From the NCBI RefSeq assembly GCF_021191695.1, contig NZ_JAIWPT010000020.1, positions 1 to 64,000 of the forward strand: 64,000 nucleotides of DNA. Reading direction: 5' to 3'. This DNA comes from Proluteimonas luteida. GTDB lineage: Bacteria; Pseudomonadota; Gammaproteobacteria; Xanthomonadales; Xanthomonadaceae. The notes beneath the pieces are model-generated. The model was not told the DNA's origin, ran no database searches, and saw only the letters and a list, made by a program, of their open reading frames with translations. This document shows positions 1 through 11,533 of this stretch, piece after piece. Positions within the stretch are counted from its first letter, which is position 1; every line of letters begins with the position of its first letter. Position numbers and translations under genes: made by a program.

Positions 1-18
1 CCACCACGACCGGGATTA

Positions 19-137
19 GGGATCGGGGATTCGAAAGAGCCTCCTTCAGACCCGCACGTCCACTTCCACTTTTCAGAGACCTCCCCATGTCGCAGCACTC
101 CGCTTCCCCGAATCCCCAATCCTCAATCCCCGATCCC
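19..137 (+). repeat. Inverted repeat bracketing the argG start codon
   Basis: Positions 19-31 (GGGATCGGGGATT) are perfectly complementary to 125-137 (AATCCCCGATCCC), and a further partial copy (CGAATCCCC) lies at 109-117. The 13-bp pairing would enclose the argG start codon at 87. A second hairpin, GCGGCT-GAA-AGCCGC at 138-152, follows directly. The sequence type is a dispersed intergenic repeat, not conserved argG coding sequence. Confidence 0.7.
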
Positions 138-1358
138 GCGGCTGAAAGCCGCGACATCGTCCTTGCTTTCTCCGGTGGCCTCGACACCAGCTTCTGCGTG
201 CCCTACCTGCAGGAACAGGGCTGGAGCGTGCATACGGTGTTCGCCGACACCGGCGGCGTCGACGACGAGGAGCGGGCCTTCATCGAGCAGCGCGCGGCCG
301 AGCTGGGCGTGAGCAGTCACCGCACCGTCGACGGCCGGCCGGCGATCTGGAGCGGTTTCGTCAAGCCCTTCGTCTGGGCCGGCGAGGGCTACCAGGGCCA
401 GTACCCGCTGCTGGTCTCCGACCGCTACCTGATCGTCGACGCGGCATTGGCGCGCGCGGCGGAGCTGGGCACGAATGCGATCGCGCACGGCTGCACCGGC
501 ATGGGCAACGACCAGGTCCGCTTCGACCTGGCGGTCAAGGCCCAGGGCGACTACCGCATCGTCGCGCCGATCCGCGAGATCCAGAAGGAGCACACCCAGA
601 CCCGCGCCTACGAGCAGCAGTACCTCGAGCAGCGCGGCTTCGGCGTGCGCGCCAAGCAGCAGCAGTACACGATCAACGAGAACCTGCTCGGCGTGACCAT
701 GTCCGGCGGCGAGATCGACCGTTGGGAGGCACCGGGCGAGGGCGCGCGCGGCTGGTGCGCGCCGCGCGCCGAGTGGCCAGAGGCACCGCTGCAGGTGACG
801 CTGGGCTTCCGCGACGGCGAGGCGGTGACGCTCGACGGCGAGGCGCTGGGCGGCGCCTCGCTGCTGGCGAAGCTCAACGCGCTGTTCGCGCCCTACGGCG
901 TAGGCCGCGGCATGTACACCGGCGACACCGTGATCGGCCTCAAGGGCCGGATCGTCTACGAGGCCCCGGGCCTGGTCGCGCTGCTGGCCGCGCACCGCGC
1001 GCTGGAGGAGGCGGTGTTGACCAAGCAGCAGAACCGCTTCAAGCCCGAGGTCGCGCGCAAGTGGGTCGAGCTGGTCTACGAGGGCTTCTACCACGACCCG
1101 CTGAAGACCGATCTCGAGGCGTTCCTGCAGTCCTCGCAGGCCTGCGTCGCCGGCGAGGTGGTGCTGGAGACGCGCGGCGGCCGGGTCGATGCGGTGGAGA
1201 TCCGCTCGCCGCACCTGCTGCACGCCAAGGGCGCGACCTACGCGCAGTCCGCGGACTGGGGCGTCGAGGAGGCCGAAGGCTTCATCAAGCTGTTCGGCAT
1301 GAGCTCGACGCTGTGGGCGGAGGTGAACCGTGGCAGGGGCCAGGCGCCAGCCGCCTGA
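87..1358 (+). CDS. argG: Argininosuccinate synthase
   Basis: Joins citrulline and aspartate with ATP to give argininosuccinate in the cytoplasm, the penultimate step of arginine synthesis. The PP-loop nucleotide motif AFSGGLDTS lies at residues 27-35 and homology runs to the C-terminus. The 423 residues exceed the roughly 400 usual for the family. The excess is the first ~22 residues, encoded by a GAATCCCC-type intergenic repeat and a small GCGGCT hairpin, and the last few residues, encoded by a CAGGGGCCAG repeat. No other ATG or GTG lies between the start at 87 and the conserved DIVLAFSGG block, so the extension is probably translated. It heads the arginine run, and the carbamoyltransferase expected upstream is outside the window. 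Confidence 0.93.
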   Translation: MSQHSASPNPQSSIPDPAAESRDIVLAFSGGLDTSFCVPYLQEQGWSVHTVFADTGGVDDEERAFIEQRAAELGVSSHRTVDGRPAIWSGFVKPFVWAGEGYQGQYPLLVSDRYLIVDAALARAAELGTNAIAHGCTGMGNDQVRFDLAVKAQGDYRIVAPIREIQKEHTQTRAYEQQYLEQRGFGVRAKQQQYTINENLLGVTMSGGEIDRWEAPGEGARGWCAPRAEWPEAPLQVTLGFRDGEAVTLDGEALGGASLLAKLNALFAPYGVGRGMYTGDTVIGLKGRIVYEAPGLVALLAAHRALEEAVLTKQQNRFKPEVARKWVELVYEGFYHDPLKTDLEAFLQSSQACVAGEVVLETRGGRVDAVEIRSPHLLHAKGATYAQSADWGVEEAEGFIKLFGMSSTLWAEVNRGRGQAPAA

Positions 1359-1400
1359 TCCAGCTCCAGTTTCTCCCTGTCCCCCGACCTCTGGCCCCTG
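1334..1400 (+). repeat. Short inverted repeat around the argG stop codon
   Basis: CAGGGGCCAG at 1334-1343 and CTGGCCCCTG at 1391-1400 are exact reverse complements. The argG stop lies in the loop, and the second arm ends 5 bases before the next start codon. The arms resemble the CCCTGGC heptamer array at 34553-34594, so both may belong to one dispersed repeat family. Confidence 0.55.
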
Positions 1401-1405
1401 ATCCC

Positions 1406-2515
1406 ATGCTCGACGCCACCCTCCAGCACCTCCAGGCCCTGGTGTCCTTCGACACCCGCAATCCGCCGCGTGCGATCGCGGCCGAGAGCGGGATCTTCGA
1501 TTACATCCGGGCGAACCTGCCGGGCTTCGAGGTCGAGGTGATCGACCACGGCGCCGGCGCGGTCAGCCTGTACGCGGTACGCGGGGCACCGAAGCTGCTG
1601 TTCAACGTGCACCTGGACACGGTGCCGGACTCGCCGCAGTGGAGCGCCGACCCGCTGGCGATGCGCCGCATGGACGATCGCGTCGTCGGTCTCGGCGTCT
1701 GCGACATCAAGGGCGCGGCCGCGGCGCTGATCGCGGCGGCGAACGCCGGCGACGGCGACGCCGCGTTCCTGTTCTCCAGCGACGAGGAGGCCAACGACCC
1801 GCGCTGCATCGCCGCGTTCCTGGCCCGCGGGCTTGCGTTCGATGGCGTGCTGGTCGCCGAGCCGACGCGCTGCGAGGCGGTGCTGGCGCACCGCGGCATC
1901 GCCTCGGTGCTGATGCGCTTCGCCGGCACCGCGGGGCATGCCTCGGGCAGGCAGGATCCGGCCGCGAGCGCGCTGCACCAGGCGGTGCGCTGGGGCGGCC
2001 GCGCACTCGACCATGTCGAATCGCTGGCGCATGCGCGCTTCGGCGGCCTGACCGGGCTGCGCTTCAACATCGGCCGGGTCGAGGGCGGGATCAAGGGCAA
2101 CGTGATCGCGCCCGCGGCCGAGCTGCGCTTCGGCTTCCGGCCGCTGCCGTCGATGGACATCGATGCGCTGCTGGCGACCTTCGCCGGTTTCGCCGAGCCG
2201 GCCGCCGCCGAGTTCACCGAGACCTTCCGCGGGCCGAGCCTGCCCGGCGGCGACGTGGCGACCGCCGAGGAGAGGCGCCTGGCGGCGCGCGACATCGCCG
2301 ACGCGTTCGAGCTGCCGATCGGCAACGCGGTGGATTTCTGGACCGAGGCCGCGCTGTTCTCGGCCGCCGGCTACACCGCGCTGGTCTACGGCCCGGGCGA
2401 CATCGCCCAGGCGCATACCGCCGACGAATTCGTGACCCTGGACCAGCTGCGGCGCTACGCCGGTTCGGTGCACCGGATCATCAACGGCGGGTCGGCCGCG
2501 GATCTGCGCGGATGA
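1406..2515 (+). CDS. argE: M20-family acetylornithine/N-acetylcitrulline deacetylase
   Basis: Zinc-dependent amidohydrolase that removes the acetyl group from an arginine precursor. In xanthomonads the physiological substrate of this enzyme is N-acetylcitrulline, because carbamoylation precedes deacetylation. That substrate is inferred here from the neighbours. M20 features are visible: HLDTV with His69 and Asp71, Asp100 in CDIKG, and the catalytic/metal pair DEE at 126-128. The product is 369 residues, normal for the branch. The ATG at 1406 begins the conserved helix LDATLQHLQALVSFDTRNPP. The same frame stays open far upstream through argG, but that part is only an out-of-frame reading of argG. 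Confidence 0.9.
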   Translation: MLDATLQHLQALVSFDTRNPPRAIAAESGIFDYIRANLPGFEVEVIDHGAGAVSLYAVRGAPKLLFNVHLDTVPDSPQWSADPLAMRRMDDRVVGLGVCDIKGAAAALIAAANAGDGDAAFLFSSDEEANDPRCIAAFLARGLAFDGVLVAEPTRCEAVLAHRGIASVLMRFAGTAGHASGRQDPAASALHQAVRWGGRALDHVESLAHARFGGLTGLRFNIGRVEGGIKGNVIAPAAELRFGFRPLPSMDIDALLATFAGFAEPAAAEFTETFRGPSLPGGDVATAEERRLAARDIADAFELPIGNAVDFWTEAALFSAAGYTALVYGPGDIAQAHTADEFVTLDQLRRYAGSVHRIINGGSAADLRG

Positions 2516-2722
2516 GCGCGGACAAGAGCAAAACGCTTCGTACATGTCACCCGTCCTGCAGGAGTGGATCCGTCATTCCCGCGGAAGCGGGAATCGAGTG
2601 TCTTCGAAAGCGAAGAACCCAGGCCGCTGGATTCCCGCTTGCGCGGGAATGACGATTCTCTGAAACCCGCTCAAGAACCTTGCTTCGATCCGCGCCCATC
2701 CGCGTACATCCGCGGCCAATAG
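2504..2722 (+). repeat. Nested inverted repeats between argE and argB
   Basis: An inner element at 2572-2653 begins GTCATTCCCGCGGAAGCGGG and ends in the complementary CCCGCTTGCGCGGGAATGAC, the familiar ATTCCCGC-type dispersed palindrome. Outside it, GCGGAT-rich sequence at 2504-2526 is mirrored by ATCCGCG-rich sequence at 2693-2722. The same ATCCGCG type recurs near 60,140-60,250. The outer left arm overlaps the last argE codons. I see no gene here. Confidence 0.65.
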
Positions 2723-2744
2723 AACGCACACAGAACCCCGATCC

Positions 2745-4061
2745 ATGCACGCACACCAACAGACCCGCCAGACCATCGTGCGCCTGCTCTCGAGCATGGC
2801 CAGCGCGAAGGAGATCAGCCAGTACCTCAAGCGTTTCTCGCAGCTCGACGCCAAGCGCTTCGCGGTGGTCAAGGTCGGCGGCGCGGTGCTGCGCGACGAA
2901 CTCGACGACCTGACCTCGTCGCTGTCGTTCCTGCAGGAGGTCGGCCTGACCCCGATCGTGCTGCACGGTGCCGGCCCGCAGCTCGACGCGGAACTGGCGG
3001 CCGCCGGCATCGAGAAGCGCACCATCGACGGCCTGCGCGTGACCACGCCCGAGTCGCTGGCGATCGTGCGGCGGGTGTTCCAGGCGTCGAACCTGCGCCT
3101 GGTCGAGGCCCTGCAGAAGAACGGCGCGCGCGCGACGTCGATCACCGGCGGTGTGTTCGAGGCGGAATACCTCGACCGCGACACCTTCGGCCTGGTTGGC
3201 GAGGTGCGGCGGGTCAACCTGGCGCCGATCGAGGCCAGCCTGCAGGCCGGTTCGATCCCGGTGATCACCAGCCTGGGCGAGACCGCGTCCGGGCAGATCC
3301 TCAACATCAACGCCGACTTCGCCGCCAACGAGCTGGTGCGCGAGCTGCAGCCCTACAAGATCATCTTCCTGACCGGCACCGGCGGCCTGCTCGACGAGAC
3401 CGGCAAGGTCATCGACTCGATCAACCTGTCGACCGAGTACGACCACCTGATCCAGCAGCCGTGGCTGCACGGCGGCATGAAGGTCAAGATCCAGCAGATC
3501 AAGGACCTGCTCGACGGACTGCCGCTGGCCTCGTCGGTGTCGATCACCCGGCCCGCGGACCTGGCCAAGGAACTGTTCACCCACAAGGGATCGGGCACGC
3601 TGGTGCGCCGCGGCGAACGCGTGTTGCGGGCGTCATCCTGGGACGAGCTGGACCTGCCGCGGCTGCGCACGCTGATCGAGTCGAGCTTCGGCCGTACCCT
3701 TGTCGACGACTATTTCGAGCGCACGCCGCTGCTGCGCGCCTACGTCAGCGAGAACTACCGCGCCGCGGTGCTGCTGACCGATGCCGACGGCATGACCTAC
3801 CTCGACAAGTTCGCCGTGCTCGACGACGCCCAGGGCGAGGGCCTGGGCCGCGCGGTGTGGAACGTCATGCGCGAGGAAACGCCGCAGCTGTTCTGGCGCT
3901 CGCGCCACAACAACCAGATCAACATCTTCTACTACGCCGAGTCCGACGGCTGCTTCAAGCAGGAGAAGTGGAAGGTGTTCTGGTACGGGCTGGACGGCTT
4001 CGAACAGATCCAGCGCTGCGTGGCGCATTGCGCGACCCGCAAGCCGACGCTGCTGGACTGA
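2745..4061 (+). CDS. argB: Bifunctional N-acetylglutamate kinase/N-acetyltransferase (argA-argB fusion)
   Basis: Catalyses acetylation of glutamate and phosphorylation of N-acetylglutamate, the first two arginine steps. An amino-acid-kinase domain covers about residues 30-285, with VKVGGAVL near 42-49 and LHGAGPQLD near 73-81. A GNAT-type acetyltransferase domain (vertebrate-NAGS-like) fills about 290-438. At 438 residues it matches the fused xanthomonad enzyme and is much longer than a stand-alone kinase (about 300). No separate argA was seen in the window, as expected if this protein covers both steps. The start at 2745 gives the conserved leader [19 protein letters not shown]. Feedback by arginine is known for the family but cannot be read here. 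Confidence 0.9.
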   Translation: MHAHQQTRQTIVRLLSSMASAKEISQYLKRFSQLDAKRFAVVKVGGAVLRDELDDLTSSLSFLQEVGLTPIVLHGAGPQLDAELAAAGIEKRTIDGLRVTTPESLAIVRRVFQASNLRLVEALQKNGARATSITGGVFEAEYLDRDTFGLVGEVRRVNLAPIEASLQAGSIPVITSLGETASGQILNINADFAANELVRELQPYKIIFLTGTGGLLDETGKVIDSINLSTEYDHLIQQPWLHGGMKVKIQQIKDLLDGLPLASSVSITRPADLAKELFTHKGSGTLVRRGERVLRASSWDELDLPRLRTLIESSFGRTLVDDYFERTPLLRAYVSENYRAAVLLTDADGMTYLDKFAVLDDAQGEGLGRAVWNVMREETPQLFWRSRHNNQINIFYYAESDGCFKQEKWKVFWYGLDGFEQIQRCVAHCATRKPTLLD

Positions 4062-4062
4062 A

Positions 4063-4238
4063 AGGGTGAGAGCAATTCGCCCGTCGACTGCGACCGCCGC
4101 CGAACGCCCGTGGCGGCAGCGCACCGGGCGAAAAACTGCGGTTATTTGGCTTGCCAAACTCCCTTGTTTTCGCCCAGCGCGCCTTGCCACGGACGCCCGG
4201 TGCCGCTCTCGCTACGGCGTTCGATTTACTCTCACCCT
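4063..4238 (+). repeat. 176-bp element with perfect 10-bp inverted ends (family H, copy 1)
   Basis: The ends are AGGGTGAGAG (4063-4072) and CTCTCACCCT (4229-4238), exact reverse complements. Inside are GACTGCGACCGCCGCCGAAC and GCTACGGCGTTCGAT. Both blocks recur in two shorter copies at 37135-37232 (opposite orientation) and 62588-62685. This copy carries about 75 bp of extra central sequence. It fills the argB-argC gap, starting two bases after the argB stop codon and ending eight bases before argC. It encodes no recognisable protein. Confidence 0.75.
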
Positions 4239-4245
4239 CTGACAC

Positions 4246-5211
4246 ATGACCGGAGATTCCGCCATGCCCCGCAAGACCGTCGGCATCGTCGGCGCCCGTG
4301 GCCACACCGGCGCCGAACTGGTGCGGCTGATCGCCGCGCATCCCGGGCTGGAATTGGCGTTCGTGTCCTCGCGCGAGCTCGCCGGCCAGCGCGTGGCCGA
4401 GCACAGCGATGCCGACGTCGGCACGTTGCGCTACGAGAACCTCGACCCCGGCGCGGTGGCCGCCAAGGGCGCCGACGCGGTGATCCTGGCACTGCCCAAC
4501 GACCGGTCCGCGCCGTTCGTGGAAGCGCTGGACGCGGCCACGCCGCAGCCGGTCATCGTCGACCTGTCGGCCGACCACCGCTTCGACGCCGGCTGGTACT
4601 ACGGGCTGCCGGAGCTGACCCGGAACGGTTACGCCGGCCAGCGCCGGATCAGCAACCCGGGTTGCTACGCGACCGCGATGCAGCTCGTCATCGCGCCGCT
4701 GCTCGACCAGCTCGCCGGACCGCCGCAGTGCTTCGGCGTGTCGGGCTATTCCGGCGCGGGCACCACGCCGTCGGACAAGAACAACGTCGAGCTGCTGGCC
4801 GGCAACCTGATGCCGTACGCGCTGACCAACCACGTGCACGAGCGCGAGGTCTCCGCGCAGCTCGGCGCGCCGGTCGAGTTCATGCCGCACGTCGCGCCGC
4901 ATTTCCGCGGCATCACGATGACGGTCAACCTGTGGCTGCAGCAGCCGATGACCCGCGAAGCGGTGCAGGCGCGCTACCACGCGCGCTACGACGGCGAGCC
5001 GCTGGTCGAACTGGTCGACGAGGCGCCGTGGGTCAGCCGCATCGCGAACCGGCATGGCGTGCAGATCGGCGGCATCACGATGGCGCCCGGCGGCCGGCGC
5101 GTGGTCGTGGTCGCCACGCTCGACAACCTGCTCAAGGGCGCGGCGACCCAGGCGATGCAGAATCTCAACCTGGCGCTGGGCTTCGACGAGCTGACGTCGA
5201 TCCCGGCGTAG
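4246..5211 (+). CDS. argC: N-acetyl-gamma-glutamyl-phosphate reductase
   Basis: NADPH-dependent reduction of N-acetylglutamyl phosphate to the semialdehyde, the third arginine step. The Rossmann motif [14 protein letters not shown] is at 12-25, and the catalytic cysteine is Cys140 in SNPGCYAT. The 321 residues are normal for the xanthomonad form. The ATG at 4246 is used, and an internal ATG at 4264 (residue 7) is an equally good start and gives [10 protein letters not shown]. The stop codon TAG (5209-5211) lies inside the first arm of the GTAGGGCGGG repeat that follows. Confidence 0.93.
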   Translation: MTGDSAMPRKTVGIVGARGHTGAELVRLIAAHPGLELAFVSSRELAGQRVAEHSDADVGTLRYENLDPGAVAAKGADAVILALPNDRSAPFVEALDAATPQPVIVDLSADHRFDAGWYYGLPELTRNGYAGQRRISNPGCYATAMQLVIAPLLDQLAGPPQCFGVSGYSGAGTTPSDKNNVELLAGNLMPYALTNHVHEREVSAQLGAPVEFMPHVAPHFRGITMTVNLWLQQPMTREAVQARYHARYDGEPLVELVDEAPWVSRIANRHGVQIGGITMAPGGRRVVVVATLDNLLKGAATQAMQNLNLALGFDELTSIPA

Positions 5212-5275
5212 GGCGGGTCTCGACCCGCCCTGCAAATTCGCACGACATGTCCGAGCGGGTCGAGACCCGCCCTAC
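5208..5275 (+). repeat. GTAGGGCGGGTC palindromic repeat pair (family B)
   Basis: Two inverted arms, 5208-5231 (GTAGGGCGGGTCTCGACCCG and on) and 5253-5275 (ending CGAGACCCGCCCTAC), are each internally palindromic and complementary to one another. The argC stop codon is the TAG of the first arm. A related single copy lies at 20991-21016, and a hairpin core at 33855-33872. The unit sits between argC and argH and could fold in the transcript. Confidence 0.75.
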
Positions 5276-5287
5276 GAGGAACATCAG

Positions 5288-6583
5288 ATGTCCGATCTGC
5301 TTTGGCAAAAACCCGGCGTCGCGGTCGACGCGAAGATCCAGGCGTTCCTGGCCGGCGACGACGTGATCCTGGACCGCGAGTTCTTCCTGCACGACATCGC
5401 CGCCAGCGACGCGCATGCGCAGGGGCTGCAGCGGATCGGCATCCTGTCGGCCGACGAACTCGCCGGCCTGCAGCGCGAACTGGCCCAGCTGGCCGCGGAC
5501 TTCCGCAGCGGCGCCTTCGTGCTCGACGACCGCTTCGAGGACGGGCATTCGGCGATCGAGGCGCGGCTGACCGAGCGCCTCGGCGATGCCGGCCGCAAGA
5601 TCCACACCGGTCGCAGCCGCAACGACCAGGTGCTGGTCGCCACGCGCCTGTGGCTGAAGGAGAAGCTGGCGCGGCTGGCGGCGTTGAGCGGCGAAGTCGC
5701 GAAGATCGCGCTCGACCGTGCCGAGGCCGAGCGCATGCTGCCGATTCCCGGCTACACCCACATCCAGCGCGCCGTGGTGTCGTCCGGCGGCATGTGGTGG
5801 TCGGGCTGGGCCGAGGCCTTCGTCGACAATGCGATCCGCGCGCGCGACACGCTGGCCCTGGTCGATGCCAATCCGCTGGGCACCGCGGCCGGCTACGGCG
5901 TCAACCTGGCGCTGGACCGCGACCACACCACCGCCGCGCTCGGTTTTGCGCGCATGCAGGTCTCGCCGGTCTACGCGCAGCTTTCGCGCGGCAAGTTCGA
6001 ACTGGCCGCGCTCGAGGCGCTGGGCGGCGCGACCCTGGACCTGCGCCGGATCGCCTGGGACCTGTCGTTGTACACCAGCGCCGAGTTCGGCTTCGTCGCG
6101 TTGCCGGCGCAGTACACCACCGGCAGCTCGATCATGCCCAACAAGCGCAACCCGGACGTGATCGAGCTGATGCGTGCCACCCATGCCAGCGTCGCCGCCG
6201 CGCGTACCGAGATCGAGCAGCTGCTGTCGCTGCCTTCGGGCTACCAGCGCGACCTGCAGGCGTCCAAGGGCGCGATCTTCCACGGTTTCGGCCGCGGCCT
6301 GGCCGCGCTGGAACTGCTGCCGGCGCTGCTGGCGAACCTCGAATGGCGCGAGGATCGGCTGCGTGCCGCGATCGACTCGGGCATGTACGCGACCGATGTC
6401 GCGGTCGAGGCCGCGCTGGCCGGCGTGCCGTTCCGCGAAGCCTACAAGGCCGCCGCGGCGGCCAGCGACACGGCAGGCGAAGGCCGCACGCCGGAAGGCA
6501 GCCTGGCCGCGCGCACCTCGCCTGGCGGCGCGGCCGACCTGCGGCTGGACGTGCTGCGCGCGCGCTGGGAAGCACTGGGATGA
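5288..6583 (+). CDS. argH: Argininosuccinate lyase
   Basis: Splits argininosuccinate into arginine and fumarate, the last arginine step. It belongs to the fumarase/aspartase superfamily and is expected to be a tetramer with shared active sites. Visible signatures are HTGRSRNDQ near 106-114 and the flexible catalytic loop [12 protein letters not shown] starting near 279. The length of 431 residues is slightly short of the common 455-465 but complete at both ends for this lineage. The start at 5288 follows the family B repeat. The stop overlaps the start of the following cupin gene (ATGA), which implies translational coupling. Confidence 0.94.
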   Translation: MSDLLWQKPGVAVDAKIQAFLAGDDVILDREFFLHDIAASDAHAQGLQRIGILSADELAGLQRELAQLAADFRSGAFVLDDRFEDGHSAIEARLTERLGDAGRKIHTGRSRNDQVLVATRLWLKEKLARLAALSGEVAKIALDRAEAERMLPIPGYTHIQRAVVSSGGMWWSGWAEAFVDNAIRARDTLALVDANPLGTAAGYGVNLALDRDHTTAALGFARMQVSPVYAQLSRGKFELAALEALGGATLDLRRIAWDLSLYTSAEFGFVALPAQYTTGSSIMPNKRNPDVIELMRATHASVAAARTEIEQLLSLPSGYQRDLQASKGAIFHGFGRGLAALELLPALLANLEWREDRLRAAIDSGMYATDVAVEAALAGVPFREAYKAAAAASDTAGEGRTPEGSLAARTSPGGAADLRLDVLRARWEALG

Positions 6584-6954
6584 CCGGCGCGGGCGCAGTG
6601 GCGATCGCCAACGCCGAGCACTACCCATGGGGCGACGGTTGCGATGGCTGGCACCTGCTGCGCGGCGACGACCTCAGCGTGATCCAGGAGAGGATGCCGC
6701 CGGGGTGCAGCGAACAGCGCCATTGGCACCGCAGCGCCCGGCAGTTCTTCTATGTGCTGGCGGGAGAGGCGGTGCTGGAGCTGGAAGGCGAATGTCATGC
6801 GCTGGTCGCGGGGCAGGGGCTGCACGTGCCGCCCGGCAGCGCACACCAGATGCGCAACGACTCGTCTGCGGACGTGCACTTCCTCGTGGTGTCCGCGCCG
6901 CGCAGCCACGGCGATCGCGTGGCGGCGCCAGCGCCGGAGAACGGACCCGCATGA
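6580..6954 (+). CDS. Small cupin-domain protein
   Basis: Single-domain cupin of 124 residues. The first metal motif is recognisable as [20 protein letters not shown] (residues 46-65) and the second as [12 protein letters not shown] (about 84-95), giving the His-x-His, Gln and distal His expected of a metal-binding cupin barrel. Its ATG overlaps the argH stop, so it is probably co-translated with the arginine genes. No reaction can be assigned. It could be a small isomerase, an oxygenase or a sensor. The downstream proB start lies about 250 bases away. Confidence 0.75.
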   Translation: MTGAGAVAIANAEHYPWGDGCDGWHLLRGDDLSVIQERMPPGCSEQRHWHRSARQFFYVLAGEAVLELEGECHALVAGQGLHVPPGSAHQMRNDSSADVHFLVVSAPRSHGDRVAAPAPENGPA

Positions 6955-7200
6955 GAACGTATTACCTGCCGATGGCCATGGGTCGGGAAGCGCTGGCTGG
7001 TGTCCTGCCACAGATCGATGCGGCTGGACGTGGACAGGGCATGCCCGGTTCCGCGTCGCCGGCGTCGGGAGATCGTCGTCCGGCCCCGGCGATCGGCTGC
7101 ATGATCTCGACGATCCAGTCCCGCCATTGCGGCTGCGCCTGAATCCGCGCCTCCCGTGCCAATCCGTGGCCAAACGCCGCCCCACCACGCAGGACCCGCC
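6955..7200. other. Ambiguous gap between the cupin gene and proB
   Basis: A 63-residue reading on the + strand (6951-7142) starts at an ATG that overlaps the cupin stop. A 66-residue reading on the - strand (7162-6962) contains a protein-like stretch (ARIQAQPQWRDWIVEIMQPI). Neither resembles a family I know and neither has a clear ribosome-binding site. I do not call a gene. It could hold a short unknown protein or a decayed one. Confidence 0.3.
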
Positions 7201-8349
7201 GTGAACCCGATCCCCGCCGCCTTCACCGAACAGCAGCTGCCGCCATGGCGGCGCGCCGTGCTGAAGGTCGGCAGCAGCCTGCTGGCTGCCGATGGCGGCG
7301 GCCTCTCGCCGCTGTATGCCGAGGCGCTGGCGGGGTTCGTGCGCGCCAGTCAGGCGCAGGGGCGCGAGGTCGTCATCGTGTCCTCGGGTGCGGTCGCGGC
7401 CGGCCGCGCGATCCTCTCGGCCGGGCTGCCGCCAGGCGCGGCGATGGCCGAGCGCCAGGCGCTGGCGGCGCTGGGACAGGCGCGGCTGACCGGATTCTGG
7501 CAGGGCTTCTTCAAGCGACCGGTGGCGCAGGTGCTGCTGACCCACGACGACCTGCGCAACCGCCGCCGCTATCTGAACGCGCGGGCGACGCTGCAGGCGC
7601 TGCTGCGCCATCGCGCGCTGCCGGTGGTCAACGAGAACGACACCGTGTCGGTGGACGAGCTCAAGCTCGGCGACAACGACAACCTCGCCGCGATCGTCGC
7701 CGCGCTGGTCGATGCCGAGGTGCTGTTCATCGCCACCGACATCGACGGCCTCTACGACGCGGACCCGCGCGTGGAGCCGCATGCGCAGCCGATGCCGGTG
7801 GTCGCGCGGATGAGCGCCTCGCTGCTGGCGGTCGCCGGCGGCGCCGGCAGCAGCGTCGGCACCGGCGGCATGCGCACCAAGCTCGAGGCCGCGCAGCGCG
7901 CCGCGTCGGCCGGCATTGCCACGGTGCTGTTCAACGGCCGCCGCGCAGACGTGCTGGAAGGGCTGGCGCACGACCGGCTGCGCGGCACCCGCATCCATGC
8001 GCTGCGCACCCGCGTGGCCGCGCGCAAGCACTGGTTGCAGAACGCGCCCGGCGAGGCGGGCGCTGCAGTCGTAGTGGACACTGGCGCGGGCAACGCGATG
8101 ATCGAGAAGGGCGCTTCGCTGCTGCCCGGCGGCGTGATCTCGGTGCAGGGCGACTTCCGCCGCGGCGACCTGGTCGAGATCGTCTGCGACGACGGCGGCG
8201 CGATCGAGCGCATCGCCCGCGGGGTGACCCAGTATTCGGCCGACGACATCCGCCGCCTCGCACGCCGGCATTCGCGCGACATCGAGGCGACGCTCGGTTA
8301 CAACTACGGCGAGAACATCGTGCACCGCGACGACATGGTGCTGGTGTAG
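7201..8349 (+). CDS. proB: Glutamate 5-kinase
   Basis: ATP-dependent phosphorylation of glutamate, the first step of proline synthesis and normally feedback-inhibited by proline. The amino-acid-kinase domain has AVLKVGSSLL near 19-28, VNENDTVSV and the DNDNLAA substrate loop. A C-terminal PUA domain is visible (VVVDTGAGNAMIEKGASLLP onward). I use the GTG at 7201, giving 382 residues. An in-frame ATG at 7156 would add 15 unconserved residues. It sits with proA, linked in xanthomonads to the arginine cluster. Confidence 0.92.
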   Translation: MNPIPAAFTEQQLPPWRRAVLKVGSSLLAADGGGLSPLYAEALAGFVRASQAQGREVVIVSSGAVAAGRAILSAGLPPGAAMAERQALAALGQARLTGFWQGFFKRPVAQVLLTHDDLRNRRRYLNARATLQALLRHRALPVVNENDTVSVDELKLGDNDNLAAIVAALVDAEVLFIATDIDGLYDADPRVEPHAQPMPVVARMSASLLAVAGGAGSSVGTGGMRTKLEAAQRAASAGIATVLFNGRRADVLEGLAHDRLRGTRIHALRTRVAARKHWLQNAPGEAGAAVVVDTGAGNAMIEKGASLLPGGVISVQGDFRRGDLVEIVCDDGGAIERIARGVTQYSADDIRRLARRHSRDIEATLGYNYGENIVHRDDMVLV

Positions 8350-8406
8350 CGCCCGCGCCGGTGCACGCGATGCGATCAGGCCCACCCGACGACTCCGAGC
8401 GATTCC

Positions 8407-9663
8407 ATGACCGACATCCGCAACGACGCACTGGCCTGCCGTGAAGCCGCGCAGGCGCTGGCGCAGCTGGCCACCGCCGACAAGAACGCGCTGCTGCGCG
8501 CGATGGCCGACGCGCTGGACGCAGATGCCGACGCGATCCTGGCCGCGAACGCGCGCGACCTCGCCGCCGCGCGCGACAAGGGCATCGGCAGCGCGATGCT
8601 CGACCGGCTGGCGCTCGATGCCGGGCGCCTGGCCGCGGTGTCGGCCGCGGTGCGCGAGGTGGCGGCGTTGCCCGATCCGGTGGGACAGGTCACGCGCAGC
8701 GACACCCGGCCCAACGGCATCGCCGTGCAGAAGGTGCGGGTGCCGCTGGGCGTGATCGCGATGATCTACGAGGCCAGGCCCAACGTCACCGCCGACGCCG
8801 CGGCGCTGTGCATCAAGGCCGGCAACGGCGTGATCCTGCGCGGCGGCAGCGAGGCGCTGCATTCCAATACCGCGATCGCCGCATCGCTGCAGCGTGCCCT
8901 GCACGAGGCCGGCATCGGCGCTGCGGCGCTGACCCTGGTCACCGACCTGCGCCGCGAGACGATGCTCGAACTGCTGCAGTTGAGCGACATCGTGGATCTC
9001 GCCATTCCGCGCGGCGGCGAGGGCCTGATCCGGTTCGTCGCCGAACATGCGCGGGTGCCGGTGATCAAGCACTACAAGGGCGTCTGCCACCTGTTCGTCG
9101 ACGCCAGCGCGGACCCGGCGCTGGCGCTGCGGCTGCTGGTCGACGGCAAGGTCGGCAAGCCCAGCGCCTGCAACGCGCTGGAGACGCTGCTGGTGCATGC
9201 GGACATCGCCGACCGCTTCGTGCCGGACGCGGTCGCCGCGCTGCGCGCGCACGGGGTCGAGGTGCGCGGCGATGCGTGTACCCGCGCGCTGGCCGCCGAC
9301 GTGGCGCCGGCGACCGACGACGACTACGCGGCCGAATTCCTCGACCTGGTCATCGCGGTGCGCATCGTCGATTCGCTGGACGCGGCGATCGCGCACATCC
9401 GCCGCTTCGGTTCCGACCACACCGAAGTCATCGCCACCGGCGACGCGGACAACGCCACGCGCTTCATCGACGCGCTGCGCGCCGCGGTGGTCATGGTCAA
9501 CGCCTCGTCGCGTTTCAGCGACGGCGGCGAACTGGGGCTGGGCGCGGAGATCGGCATCTCGACCACGCGCCTGCACGCCTACGGACCGATGGGGCTGGAG
9601 GCGCTGACGGTCGAGCGTTTCGTGGTCCGCGGCGACGGACAGGTGCGCAACATCGGCAGCTGA
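8407..9663 (+). CDS. proA: Gamma-glutamyl phosphate reductase
   Basis: NADPH-dependent reduction of glutamyl-5-phosphate to glutamate semialdehyde, the second proline step, acting with ProB in the cytoplasm. It has the aldehyde-dehydrogenase fold of the family. The catalytic cysteine is in [15 protein letters not shown], and the cofactor-region block [17 protein letters not shown] is intact. The length of 418 residues is typical. The ATG at 8407 follows proB by 57 bases, consistent with one transcript. A palindrome downstream (9688-9725) could end it. Confidence 0.94.
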   Translation: MTDIRNDALACREAAQALAQLATADKNALLRAMADALDADADAILAANARDLAAARDKGIGSAMLDRLALDAGRLAAVSAAVREVAALPDPVGQVTRSDTRPNGIAVQKVRVPLGVIAMIYEARPNVTADAAALCIKAGNGVILRGGSEALHSNTAIAASLQRALHEAGIGAAALTLVTDLRRETMLELLQLSDIVDLAIPRGGEGLIRFVAEHARVPVIKHYKGVCHLFVDASADPALALRLLVDGKVGKPSACNALETLLVHADIADRFVPDAVAALRAHGVEVRGDACTRALAADVAPATDDDYAAEFLDLVIAVRIVDSLDAAIAHIRRFGSDHTEVIATGDADNATRFIDALRAAVVMVNASSRFSDGGELGLGAEIGISTTRLHAYGPMGLEALTVERFVVRGDGQVRNIGS

Positions 9664-9687
9664 ACGTCTGCGGCAACCGGCTTCGAG

Positions 9688-9725
9688 TCCCTCTCCCGTA
9701 TCCGGGAAAGGGGTTGGGGTGAGGG
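9688..9725 (+). repeat. CTCTCCC...GGGTGAGGG palindromic repeat after proA (family G)
   Basis: The sequence CCCTCTCCCG-TAT-CCGGGAAAGG followed by GGTTGGGGTGAGGG is a common dispersed palindrome of GC-rich gammaproteobacteria. Related copies lie at 18417-18452 and 18487-18536. It separates the convergent ends of proA and the acyl-CoA ligase gene and may act as a weak bidirectional terminator. It has no T-tract. Confidence 0.6.
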
Positions 9726-9759
9726 CACGCCTGTTGGGTGATCCGCCGCGGCAGGCCTT

Positions 9760-11442
<1,683 letters not shown>

Positions 11443-11533
11443 CCGGTACTCCTGTCGCTTGGAATCCCGGAGGATATCGCCGCCGGCGGCCGCGTTGCCA
11501 TGCCGATGGCCGCAACGTGGTGTCGTGGCCGTG

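Noticed and set aside
6442..9576. A 1044-codon open frame on the - strand opposite argH-proB-proA
   Set aside because: It is the antisense image of three confident + strand genes. The translation is Arg/Gln/Asp/Val/His-rich without a family match, which is usual for long shadow frames at 70% GC.
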